Shown here: positions 10,931 to 23,709 of the stretch, in pieces | How positions within the stretch are numbered: position 1 is the stretch's first letter | How the letters are laid out: each line of letters begins with the position of its first letter | Notes under the pieces: generated by a model | Told to the model about the DNA's origin: nothing | Databases searched by the model: none | What the model saw: the letters and a program-made list of their open reading frames with translations, nothing else | Position numbers and translations under genes: made by a program | NCBI GenBank assembly: GCA_005656395.1 | Contig: SRSI01000009.1 | Coordinates: 1,488,001 to 1,552,000, forward strand | DNA: 64,000 nucleotides | Reading direction: 5' to 3' | Source of the DNA: Strongyloides papillosus | Lineage: Eukaryota; Nematoda; Chromadorea; Rhabditida; Strongyloididae

Positions 10931-13840
10931 AATATGTGTATCGTTAAAGTTAAGATTCACCTTCAATATTTTATCTGATATAAAAGTAGCTAGAAGAAGC
11001 TGCCTATATAAAGAATGTGTATATGGATGAGGAAGTAATTATTATTGTTTGAGCAATATTATATAGGTAAAAGAGAAATAAATTAGTGAAACTATATCTT
11101 AAATTATATATTTATATACTTTTAAATCTAAAAATCAGCGATCAACTTTTTCAAATTTTCTCTTTTATATATTATTGCCAATAAGGTGGTATGTACAGGT
11201 TGTAAACTAATTTATTCTCATTCATACAATAATTTTTTTCTTCCACTATCTTTTAACCGATTTAAAAATAAAGACAAAATATTAATTTGAGGAATTAGTA
11301 TAAAAAATTAAAATAATATAAATTAATATGTATGTTTCCTCTTAACTATTAAGGACCTGTAATGATAAGAAATTAAAAAGAAATAAATAAAAAAAGTTTA
11401 GAAAAATAAGTGTTGAAATGTTGGAATGATAAGAATGTATTGTAATATAATCTTTTATTTAAGATAAAATTTAAGTATGATCCTTTGATCTTATCAAAAT
11501 AAAATATTTTCTTGGGCCAAGGTTCATGGTAAATATTTTTATATTAATAATTTTATTTTTTTAATACATTTATAAAATAAAGTAACGAAATTTTAATTAT
11601 TCTGACAAGATAGTTCATTAATATTAAAAAGAGTATATTTATTCAATTTCATATATTGTTTATGTATGACTCATGATATTTTTTTTAAAATATGGTAAAA
11701 TAAAATAATAGTTGTTAAAATAATAATGGCAAAATAATATATATTAAAACAAATTATTTATACTTTAAATATAATAAGAAAAGAACAATTATACTAATAA
11801 CAAATATACATAATCATATTAATATTGAAAAGATATTTCATACAAGAATTAAGTAATTTAAAATATATAACATATCATTGATATAGTTATGAAGAAGAAC
11901 TATTTAAATTTGATAATTTTATTCTTTTCAATTGTTAAAAAAGAAAGGCGCAATAGGGAACTTGAAAGCGAGTTTATCAATATTTTAATTTTCTATATTG
12001 TAATTTTATGATTTAGAATACTAAACAAAATTTATATATCATAAATAAAATATCTTTATCTTTAAAGTCAAAGTTTAAAAATAAATATCTTAATCGAGAA
12101 AGTATTTATTGATCACAATTTACATGCATAATACTAAATGATGAATGATAAAATAATGAATCAAAATTTTATGAAAGAAATTGAATCATAATTGATTGTT
12201 GTAATAAATGGTTAAACAATTGATTATCAGTAATCATGTGTCTTCCATGAAAAAAAATACAACAATAAAATAAGAAGTAGTAGAAAATGATGAAAAAAAG
12301 ATAAAAAAAAATTTTGCAGTCATTTAAATGTAAAGGTTTGAATTACTTGCTTTTGTTGTAAAGAGATGTGGGTTGGAATGATGGGATAATTTTAAATTAT
12401 ATCGTTTTTGTAGAGAAATATTATAATTTAATAAATGATCAAAAAGCAATAAAAATGTATTTGATTGATGAAATAAATATGAAATAAATTGTAAAATTTC
12501 TACTTAACTGTGAATTTTAAGATAGTATAAAAAAATATATTTAAAAAATTTGATGAATGGATATAAATTTTAGAATTCTAAGTTATATCAGTAAATTCTT
12601 CAATAAATAATAGTTTCCTTAAATTAAACTTACTAATAAATTAATATACCTATATAGTATAGAATATGTCTTTAAAAGGATAAAAGCAAAAATGTAGATG
12701 GATAAGATCTCTATGTTAAGGTTGTTCACTATTTCTAATATAATTGAAGGGTGTATCTGTTGCGTATAAGATAATGAAACAAGTCTATTAACATCAAACA
12801 AAATACACTATTCTAATAAAGGATATTTTTGAAATATGTTAGATCATATGCTAATTGAAATTGCTATATTAAAAATGTAATCTTGTTAACAAAAAATATT
12901 TTATCTAATATAATTTTGTTAAAAAATATTCTTTATACTATAATTATTAGTAAGATAAAAAATGAATTTTTAAGTAATTAAACAGGTGAATAAAAATTTT
13001 AGTTAATTAATAGCAAAATAATTTTTAGAATAGAATTATTTCACCAGTAACTTTGTATTCATTTTGGTAACCCTCAATAAATTACTATGCATGAACAGTA
13101 ACAAAAAAGACCTGGAAAAGAAGGTTAAAAACGACCTTCATAAATTTGTTCTTTTAAAACAATTGCCAAGACATACTGTTATAGACAATATATATTTTAG
13201 AATAAAGAAGACAATGTGACATTACTTTAGTTATCACATTTTCTTAAAGAAACGATATCTATTCTGATCTAACGCATTACTTAAAAGGGCATAAAATGAA
13301 CTTTAGAATACCTATTCAATTAATGATATTAAAAACAACTAACTTGACAAATGTTAAATTTTATTTCATTCAAAAATTTCTACATTATAAAATAAATACA
13401 ATCGCCCATTTTAGTGTATAACACCAATTAAAAATCAATTTTTGAAACTTTTATATTATATAATAAGAGAATAAGAAATTAATCAAAGACAGTGCATCTT
13501 TAGTTTAAAATCAAAAATAATTTTAAATAAATGGTATGTCATGAATTTGTGGAATGTATTTTTAATGTAAAACACAACATATACAAGAAATTATATTATA
13601 AATTTCAAAAAATTATTCATTTTTATTAGAAAATACTTTAATTCTTTTTGTTTTATTAAATTTTATAAGCATAAATTGTGGTATATCAATAAAATAATAG
13701 AACAATTTTAATGCTTCAATTATTAAGACTTCTTATAATATAAATAATACTATTATTTTCGTTCTCCTGCTACAATTTTTAGAAAATAAATTGATAGGAA
13801 GAATTTGTTGATAATTATTTAAATATATAATACATTTTTA
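10931..13840. other. Long divergent-side intergenic region, no gene seen
   Basis: About 2.9 kb, very AT-rich, between the 5' end of the FERM gene and the 3' end of NF-YA. One 60-codon open frame (12619-12801) looks like chance. Presumed to hold the FERM gene promoter; no motif is clear enough to call. Confidence 0.5.
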
Positions 13841-14650
13841 TTAATCTTCTTCATCATCCTCGCCCTCCTCCTCACACACTTTTTTTGTATTTGGACTTAA
13901 ACTTTCCTCATCACCTATTAAACTTTCATTTCCAGTATCAAACTTTCCACCTTCACCTCTAACTCTTTTTAATGCATGTTTATGCCTTGATTCATGCAAA
14001 TATTTTTGGCGTTCTTTAGGTAATCTTCCTTCTTGTAGTAGTTTCATTCTTGCTTCTCTTCGTTTCATAATTCTTTCAAATTGTTTAGGATTTACATATA
14101 TTGTTTTATCGTCAATATCACAATTCTCTGTATTATGAGTTTCCATAATTTGTGATTGAGGTATATTATTTAATGGTGATGTTACAACCTGTACAACAAC
14201 AGGTGCTGATGTAGAAACAATATTTGCATTAACATTTCCTTGAATTTGTTCAGGAATTTCTTTTGGTGGATTATTAATTATTTCCATAAGTTGATCCATT
14301 GAAAGTGGCATCCATCCTATTTGACCGGTCTCAAAAATGACACGCTTACATGGAATAGTTTGTTTTTGTCCAGTACCATCTGAAGATTGAGCATGAAATA
14401 TTTGAATATCATATTTCGATAATTGTTCAGTTGTTATTTCTATATGTGATGGTCCAACAGATGAGACATTATTATTGTACAAAGAATTATTTTTATCTCC
14501 CTTATTAACATCATCATTTCCTGTAGAATTATAATTATATTGTAAATTATTTTCATTATTTTGTACTCTACTATTATATAATTTAGATTGGTCATTTTTT
14601 ACGTACTGAGAAGTACACGGCACAGAATTATTATTACGAACAGCCATCAT
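13841..14650 (-). CDS. nfya-1: Nuclear transcription factor Y subunit alpha (NF-YA/HAP2)
   Basis: Intronless frame of 269 aa. The start is the first ATG of an ATG-ATG pair at 14650; the frame extends 5' but without another ATG. NF-YA joins the NF-YB/NF-YC histone-fold dimer and recognises CCAAT boxes. The conserved core is complete at about residues 185-237: the subunit-interaction helix ([20 protein letters not shown]), a linker, then the DNA-binding part ([19 protein letters not shown], ending RGEGGKF). The upstream part is Asn/Gln/Ser-rich, as in other NF-YA proteins, and the tail is strongly acidic ([10 protein letters not shown]). C. elegans has two paralogs, so the symbol is by family, not proven orthology. 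Confidence 0.93.
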   Translation of the reverse strand: MMAVRNNNSVPCTSQYVKNDQSKLYNSRVQNNENNLQYNYNSTGNDDVNKGDKNNSLYNNNVSSVGPSHIEITTEQLSKYDIQIFHAQSSDGTGQKQTIPCKRVIFETGQIGWMPLSMDQLMEIINNPPKEIPEQIQGNVNANIVSTSAPVVVQVVTSPLNNIPQSQIMETHNTENCDIDDKTIYVNPKQFERIMKRREARMKLLQEGRLPKERQKYLHESRHKHALKRVRGEGGKFDTGNESLIGDEESLSPNTKKVCEEEGEDDEED

Positions 14651-15820
14651 TCGCAATTACAAATAAAAATATACTATAATTAAGTCTAAAATATATAAAT
14701 AAATTTTTACACTATCTTTATTATAACTTTCAAAAAAAGTATGTATATATAACGCATATTTGAAAAATTTATACATATAAAAAACAATCAAAAATTAAAG
14801 GCTTTCTCAAGTTTATAATTGACTGCATCTTCTAGAATTGTAAATATTTTTTAAAAATGATTGAATTACAACATAATTACTAATAAAATAGGGTATAAAA
14901 TAAAGCTTAAATATGCACCAATGAGGAGAATATTTTATAGAAATTTAACCAATAATATGCTAACTTAGTGTAGGCTGTTGTATGGGGGCTGGTTGGCAAG
15001 AAAAAGCAGTTCTTATGACTCCGTATAAATATGATCATTCTACCAATATTCGCGTTAAGATCATTTTCTTGATTATAATCTCAAGTAACTTGAAAGTTTA
15101 ATAAATGACTCTCTATACATATGAAAAAAAAGATAAAATGTTGCATTACCATTTTTATTATGGAGCAATATGATTCATTTGTTGCATCAATTAAAAGGTT
15201 AAATTGTATCATGCTTATAATTTAATTATATTTAAAGGTTTTCATTTTTCAAAGAAAGTATTTTTAATTTAATATATAAAATTAGTTTTTATTTATTTTT
15301 ATTACAAATTTTAAACATCAACATGTTTTAAAAAATTATGAGAAACATTTATTTTAAAACATCAAATTGTTTTTTACTTGAAGGGAAAAATAAAAATAAC
15401 CTCATTCATTTAGCAGTATTAGTTTGTCGTTTTATAACTGATCAAAAAAAAAGCAAAAAATCGTTGATAACTGATCGTGCTATTTTAAATTTATAAGAAA
15501 TCATAAATCGTAGAAACAAATTTTTTAATATATTAACAGTAAACAACACGCATCGGCGAATGATTTTTCACCATTTAATTAATTATTCCCGCCTGTATAT
15601 CATTGAAGAGGAAAAAATGTGTGTATTGGCACAGAATCGACCTTTTCATGCAGCTGTTTCTTTGCCGGGGTAAATAAGTTAAAGACGCCAACAAAATTGA
15701 GATATCCCAATCATTTGTCTTATAATTTCTTATCAGTTTTATAAAAAGCATCTAATAGAGTAACTACTTTCATATTTCCTCTTATATTTATACTATTTCT
15801 TTATAGAATATTTTACTACA
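14651..15820. other. Divergent promoter region between NF-YA and a small membrane protein gene
   Basis: About 1.2 kb separating two genes read away from each other. The stretch 15540-15720 is clearly richer in G+C than its surroundings and ends in a possible 5' UTR exon: a GTAAAT donor at 15670 pairs with the TTTATAG acceptor at 15801-15806, just before the ATG at 15821. An upstream ATG lies at 15617. Transcription start sites cannot be placed from sequence alone. Confidence 0.4.
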
Positions 15821-16120
15821 ATGACTAATAATATTCATTATTATCAGAATGATAAATCGCTTACTCCACTTGGAACTGATTTAGAATCTGTTGCTTTAGC
15901 TGTGGGTCTTTTCATGATGGGTGGTGCCCTTATTTTTTCATGTTGTTTTCTTGTCACACACTGTTATCTTTGCTATAAAAGAAAAAAATTGGCCAAAAAA
16001 ATGCATGATAGAGCTGATAGACAAAATGACATGGAGTATACAACATTAAGTATGGAAGAAGAAGATATCAGTGATTCGGAAGGATCTACAAAAGAACTTC
16101 AAAAAGATCCGAATGCATAA
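15821..16120 (+). CDS. Small single-pass membrane protein, unknown function
   Basis: Frame of 99 aa, not recognised. About 25 polar residues are followed by one hydrophobic span (VALAVGLFMMGGALIFSCCF, then LVTHCYL), after which comes a basic stop-transfer segment (YKRKKLAKK) and an acidic, Ser-rich tail. The charge pattern predicts an extracellular/lumenal N-terminus and cytosolic C-terminus (type III, no cleaved signal). Cysteines at the cytosolic face (CYLCYKR) could be palmitoylated. The ATG lies 14 bases after TTTATAG, which fits trans-splicing or removal of a 5' UTR intron. The coding call rests on start context, the membrane pattern and codon regularity. Confidence 0.7.
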   Translation: MTNNIHYYQNDKSLTPLGTDLESVALAVGLFMMGGALIFSCCFLVTHCYLCYKRKKLAKKMHDRADRQNDMEYTTLSMEEEDISDSEGSTKELQKDPNA

Positions 16121-16403
16121 TTTTACAGAAGATTTAAATTACGGGTATACGAAATATAAAAGACAAATACTGTCTTCTAATGAGAAAAATTCAAATTGCT
16201 ATCATTGTTAAAAAATTATTAGTAATTTTTAAGATTTATATATTTAGTTTTCATATATATCCTCTATTTTGTTAATCCTAACAATTGATCATATTGAATA
16301 AATTGTAAGTGTAAAAATAATTTCTTTTTGAAAGTAAATAATAATATGAAAATTAAAAGATATATTTAAAATGACGTAGTTAAAATTAAACTCAAAAAGA
16401 TAA

Positions 16404-17885
<1,482 letters not shown>

Positions 17886-18186
17886 TTAATTATAATTGAT
17901 AATAGCAATTTCCAAAATAATTAAGAAAAAAAAAGAAAAGACAAAACAACACATTACACCAAATACCTTAATACTCCATTTATATTTCTTGGTAAGAGCT
18001 TTAAAATATTAGTTATCATTTATGGGAACTTTAATGTTACATTTTATTAATACTTTTTTTAGATAACAAAACAAATCATATATGTAAAATTGCAACGTTT
18101 AAACGTTTATACATAAAATAAAATCTATAAACAATACTTTTTTATCAATGATTAATAAATTAGTTATATTTTACCGAGAAAACTAT

Positions 18187-18880
18187 TTAAAGAATCAAGA
18201 ATTTAAGTATGAAAAAGAGAAATCCTGCCACTCCCATTCCTACAAAAATTTTAAATATAGCACTTTTTTGATTTAAAAGTTTAGCATCGTCTCTGTATTT
18301 CTTTGACATTTCATAAAGGCCATCTGCTCTTGTTTCAAGTATATTCAACGCTTCACTTCTATGAAGCATGTCCTCAATATTTGAAAACATAATTCTTTGT
18401 ACATCTTGGAGTTCATTGCTTACAGCAGACATTGCAAATCTATTTTTATCAGCATATTTACGTTTAGCTTGTTGAATGTAAGTATCTGAAAAGTAATTTA
18501 TATAAAAGTAGCAATTATAATAACTTACCAAATTCAACAAAATGATAAGGTCTTAAAACTTGATCAATTCTTGTTGTACCATACTGTTCTATAAATTTAT
18601 TTGCTACATCTTCAAGGTAAGCAAAAGCAGAATTTCTTGGGAATGTTTGTTCACAAAGACACAACGTAGCAATATTTTCTCTAATAATATAATGAAATAC
18701 ATATGGATCACTGGTTACAGATCGCTCGTTTGGTCCACTTTCAGAACCTAATCTCCTGAATAATAATTTAGCCTGTGAAGTATACTTTACGAATGAATTA
18801 TCCCTATCATCAGCACCTTCGATTGAAGTTGCCAAAATAAGGCCATCTTTAAGACGTGCTATTAAAGTGAGTAATACCAT
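18187..18880 (-). CDS. sec-22: Vesicle-trafficking R-SNARE SEC22
   Basis: Two exons, 18880-18529 and 18485-18187 (43-bp intron); 216 aa, the normal SEC22 length. It has an N-terminal longin domain (about residues 1-120, starting MVLLTLIARLKDGLILA), then an R-SNARE motif with the zero-layer arginine in EDMLHRSEAL, and a C-terminal hydrophobic anchor of about 20 residues. It acts in ER-Golgi fusion with syntaxin-5, membrin and BET1. The ATG follows directly on TATTTTTTAG (acceptor at 18881), a strong trans-splicing signature, and lies only 121 bp downstream of the coatomer zeta stop. An operon with that gene is therefore plausible. Confidence 0.95.
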
Positions 18881-19001
18881 CTAAAAAATAAATGCATTGT
18901 ATTCTAGGTTTCAGTGAAAAAAATATATAATATGGTTTAAACCCAATATAATTGATTTTAAAAAAATACAGTGTAAATTTATGCTTTAAAAAATAAATTA
19001 T

Positions 19002-19633
19002 CTATTTAAGAAGTGACCATTTAAATTCTTTTGCACTTCCAATGATACTCATACCAACTTGAGATAACGACTGATCTCCAAAAGCCAATTCATCTGGGCG
19101 AAGAGCACATCTACTGACTATTTGATTAGCATCTGTCTCAAGAATAATTCCTTCGTCACATAACTCATCAACAACAAGAAGCATTGTATCGAAATTATCA
19201 AATATTGATCTTTTCTCAACATTTTTCCTAAGTATTGTTGAGACACTTTCGTAAAAAGCATTCAATAATTGCAAAAGTATTAATTCATTTTCTGATGCAC
19301 TTCCAATAACATAAAAAATTACATCTACATTGGAGCGATAAACACTAACAAGTCCATCAAGTAAAATAATTTCTCCATTTGCCTTATGTGTTTTAGAAAA
19401 TAAGTTTGCTTCAAATGATTTCTGTGCTTTTTGTGTACCGAAACGTTCATTATCATAATACTAAAAATAGTAACGTTTAATACAAAATGGAAAATAAAAA
19501 ATCTACCTTAAAAATTATTCTATTACCATCATTGTCCAAAATTCCTAGTCCTTTTACAGAGTAAAGTGAAGCAATATCCTAAAAGACATAAATTATTGTG
19601 TGAATAGATAGAAAAGAAACTTACAAGATTCAT
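19002..19633 (-). CDS. copz-1: Coatomer subunit zeta
   Basis: Three exons: 19633-19625 (only MNL), 19578-19507 and 19460-19002; 179 aa, matching the family's ~177. All phases agree. Zeta-COP is the small adaptin-like subunit of the COPI coat (F-subcomplex with beta, gamma and delta) for Golgi-to-ER retrograde traffic. Typical blocks are SLYSVKGLGILDNDGNRI, FEANLFSKTHK, ILLDGLVSVYRSNVDVIFYV, a Leu-rich helix (LLQLLNAFYESVSTILR) and LLVVDELCDEGIILETD. The 9-bp first exon is the weakest part of the model; the rest is firm. It is the likely first gene of a minus-strand cluster with SEC22 and glutathione reductase. Confidence 0.93.
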
Positions 19634-19835
19634 AACTACCAATTCTCCAAATAGATAAAATTACTATATGCAAAAATAAAATGGACGTGTCAGTGCCACC
19701 TCATATATACTTTTCCCAAAATTATCTTTGTAAGACAATATGTGTTAATTTATTAGTTTATTAGAAATTTTAAAATATACAATTTAAACTGTACAAGTAA
19801 AAAAAATCTATAGTTAGTTAACGACAGAAAAAGTT

Positions 19836-20220
19836 TTAGTCGTTCCTGGCTAAATCTTCATAAATCCTAGACTCGAACAACTTTAGGTTGTTGAATTCTC
19901 TTTTCGATTTTTTTCTGCTTCTCTTCATCAGCAAGATCTGGATATCTGTTTTTTTTAGCCTGAAAGGAGTAGTCAAAACCCGTCTTTTTTGGAAGGGTTC
20001 TTGAACATCTCCCTTCTCTGCTTTACCGAGATTAGTAATTTGCCCTCTTGTATATTCCTCTTGTTCCTCATCTAATTCATGGGGAGCATGTACACTAGCT
20101 TCATTTAAAAAGAGTATAGTGCGCATACTTCCCAATTTTCAGCCCACCTAACCTCCCATTTAAACCTGCCACTTGGAGACAGATATCTGCGCTTGAATTA
20201 GTTGTTCGGGAGCACGTAAA
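19836..20220 (-). pseudogene. Degenerate or unresolved coding-like stretch
   Basis: Not recognised. This stretch is distinctly richer in G+C than the AT-rich DNA around it, and coding-like text occurs in more than one frame on the minus strand. One frame runs 99 codons (20135-19836). A second frame, open across the later half, reads KTGFDYSFQAKKNRYPDLAD and on to a TAG near 19872; a third (about 20190-20100) reads KWEVRWAENWEV. Switching among frames with no convincing GT-AG intron suggests a decayed gene with frameshifts, or an unspliced transcript I cannot model. It lies about 200 bp upstream of coatomer zeta on the same strand. Coding status is uncertain. Confidence 0.3.
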
Positions 20221-20263
20221 CTCACCACTAGTTTGTATGGAAATTACTAACAAGTTAAAAAGC

Positions 20264-20366
20264 CTATTTTGCTTTTTTCGACACCTGTTTTAACACTACA
20301 ATATATGACATTTCGGACTAAAGTTACTTTGTGTCATATATAATAATGTATAAAAAAGCAAAATAG
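20264..20366. repeat. Nested palindrome, possible MITE or hairpin remnant
   Basis: The outer arms are a perfect 15-bp inverted repeat: CTATTTTGCTTTTTT at 20264-20278 and its complement AAAAAAGCAAAATAG at 20352-20366. Inside lies a second inverted pair, ATATATGACA at 20301-20310 and TGTCATATAT at 20333-20342. Degenerate copies of the right arm follow at about 20415-20430 and 20444-20460. The structure suggests a small non-autonomous element or a foldback sequence. Confidence 0.6.
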
Positions 20367-20479
20367 AAGTTTAGTATAATGAATGGTACTAATCATGAGT
20401 TAATATACAATAATGTTCAAAAAAGTAAAATAGACATCTAAAAGTATGTAAAAAAGCAAAGTGGAAGTATAAGAGATTA

Positions 20480-23400
20480 ATGTATTAAAAAATTGTTTTT
20501 TATGGTACTACTGGTATCATTAAGTAAATAAGAGTAAACAAAGTATAATTAATGAATATTTTAATAAAGTTACATAAATTAAAATACTGGAAATATTTTA
20601 TTTATCTTATTTGAAATTTACACTATTGATAGCAATAAAAATTACATTAGTACGTATAAGTACTAATAATAAGCATTTATTCTTATTTGACATTGTTTGT
20701 GCGTGATAGTAATTAACAAATTCACTTTATTTTTTGTCCGAATACTAAGTTTTCAAATTTTAAGCATATTCAAAGATAATAAATAAAAAATCAATTTTAC
20801 AAGTTAAATATAAATTAATTGTTTAGGGCATGATTGTATATTTGTAAAATTTAAAAAAAAATTGATAGAAGTTGCAATAATTTTAACAGATAGCTTATTT
20901 CTAAACTCTATATACTAAACATTTGAGTTCTTGTAATTTTAATAATGGTCATACTATAAAAATAAAAGATAGAAGGAACTTTATTAATATTACTGTTTAT
21001 TATTATTATTATCCTAATTATTACTCAAAATTATCTCTTATCAATGGCCAACTGATTAATATTTACTTTTAAAAAATTTAGCATCATTTTTAAATTTCGT
21101 GTGTTATTATATAATTTATGTATAATAAGAGGTTATATATATTGTTAATAAGATAAAAGAAGTCGTATTACTATAAAGTTTTTGTAATTACTACACACTA
21201 CAATACAGAAATTTCTTTGTTAATAAACATTTTTCCACTATATAAAAAAGCAATATAACAGTGATGAGTTGACGGGCCGATGTTAAAATTTTGTTCAGAT
21301 ATGGGAAGAATTTAAAAGTTAAAAAAATTTAAAACAATATTTTCAATTTAATTATTAAAAGTACAATATTTTTATCTATGATGAACTTTTTATTTTTATT
21401 TCTATAGTCATGAGCTCACCATAAATTACTAATCTTATTTCAATTACAACTTCATTATTTAAATATTTTACAAACTTTTTATATTAACTTGATTTCAAAA
21501 TGATGATCAGTTTTTTGAACAGAATTGGAATAAAATAAATTAAGATAAATTGCAGGCAGTGAACACAATAATTTTTCTAAAAGTATAATAAAATATTTCT
21601 AAAAAAATTAGACATAATGTATTTTAAAGTACTACTAATTTACAAATATTCTTTGATAACGTTATTAGTATATGATGTAAAAATTAAATATAGATGCTGA
21701 AAAATAGTGTTTTATATATTCAATATTTTTTCATATTTTAAATTTAAAATGATGTGCTTCGTTGTAGTAAGGAATAATTGCATCAAATTTATACATTTAA
21801 TTTTCTCTCTTTATTTTTTTTATCACACTAAGTTTTCAAGTTAACTGAACCATTTACCATACGGAAAGGGAATCTTACCACAGATAGTAGAAAATTAATA
21901 GCAGATATTTAAACCTAATATTAAAAAAAAATTTCTTTTTATTAAATTTATTTCATTTTTCAAAATGATATTGTTATGCAACTTTATAATTAAAATAATA
22001 CATTATCAATGATACTTCCATAATGTTATTTTTAATAATTTATCAATAATCTATAAAATCAAATAGATGTTTATGTAATGTTAATCAAATATTTTATTTC
22101 AAATATTGCCATATACTTTTCTAATAGTTTTAAAAATTATTGGTCTTATTGGTCTTACTTTTTAATATTATTGACATTTTTAATATGTCTAACTTTCAAT
22201 TATTTTAGATAAATAATTATAAATTTTTCTTTGTCTTAAGTCTCTTCTAATATGTTTTAAAGTAAAACTTAAAAAATTATAAAAACCAAATGCATTTTGT
22301 GTTATTTTGATTTTATCATCTTTAATAGAATTCATAAATAACACTATTTGAATTTAGTTGTAATTACATGATAGCTTACAAGGTTTTTTCAAAGTATTTA
22401 ACGTTTATTTTATAGTTAAATTTGTTTATAAACTTATCTTTACATATTTTTTTTAAAAGAATACTTTTTTTATAATATTACGGGATATAAAATAACATTT
22501 TATGAATAATTTTAAACAATTTCTATTCAAAAATTTTTGTTAAAGAGAATAATATATTTTGTTTAAATTTTATATTTATTTTATTAACATTTACCTTTGT
22601 TGCATACATGAAGATACATAAAAAATTTATATTTTTACATTCCTTATAATCTAAATAATTACACAGTTAAAGATAGTTGGCTTTTTATAAAATTTCCATT
22701 TATCTTTATTATTTATTTTTATTATTTTGTTTAAGTAAAATAAAGACATACAAATATTAATAAGGCTCGGTTAGCTATTTATTTTAATGATAAAGTCTGT
22801 TTTCAAGTTATGAAATATTCTAGGTTATGGAAAACAGCTAAATTCTTAACAAAATAATACTTTATATTGTTGTTTTTTATTTCGAAATAAAATTTAATTG
22901 TACTTTTTTTATAAGACATATTTTTCAGTTTTTCTTTAATAATACAATTCTATGTGGTTAAAGTACATTTTATGTTTTCATAATACTTCTATGATATTTT
23001 TATATTTAATTTAATGGATTCCTATTAAATAAAACTCTGAGCCTTAATTTTAGACAAAAATTATATTTTTTTACACAGTTAATTTAATTCTACTTGAATT
23101 TTTTAAATTTAATAATTTTTTATAAAATGGATTTTGTATATAAATATATAATAAAAATTGTTTACCAAAAAAGGTAATAAATTATAAAAAACATTGTTTC
23201 CATGGAATTATAATCCTTAATATTACACTTACAATAGATATGTAACTTATTTTGTCATTTTATGAATTTTATATTATTTTTACACAACTATTTTGTGTGT
23301 ATGTAACGAGAGTAAAACAACCAAATAATTTTCCTATTTGTTATCATTATTCGATCAATTTGTTTTGAAAATAACTATAAATATAATACCACAGTTTATC

Positions 23401-23709
23401 TACTTTTTCATTTAACACTTGAAAAAAGAAAGATATCTTGTCTAATCAGCACTTTTATTTTTATAATACTGCAATTATTTCTATTTAATCTTATAACGAC
23501 AAAGTTAATACTTATCTTGGAATGATGCATAGTGTATCAGTCAATACTTTCATAAGAATAACAAAATAAAACTATTTTATATTACATATATGACCTTACC
23601 AATGTGTTATAAAACATTTTTTATACAAAACAATGATCAGATATCATTTTCGTGCAACTACTTTTTATTTTAAATAATCTATCATATTTTATTAATGTAA
23701 TTTTTTAAG
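20480..23709. other. Gene-poor AT-rich region
   Basis: About 3.2 kb of extremely AT-rich sequence before the RNF19-like gene. No frame longer than chance, no RNA gene and no clear repeat family apart from simple A/T tracts. The promoter of the RBR ligase presumably lies near its right end. Confidence 0.55.

Noticed and set aside
12619..12801. 60-codon minus-strand frame
   Set aside because: Composition and lack of motif fit chance in AT-rich DNA; no splice context.
14651..14656. Two extra codons before the NF-YA ATG
   Set aside because: They begin with TTG; the ATG-ATG pair at 14650 is the natural start.
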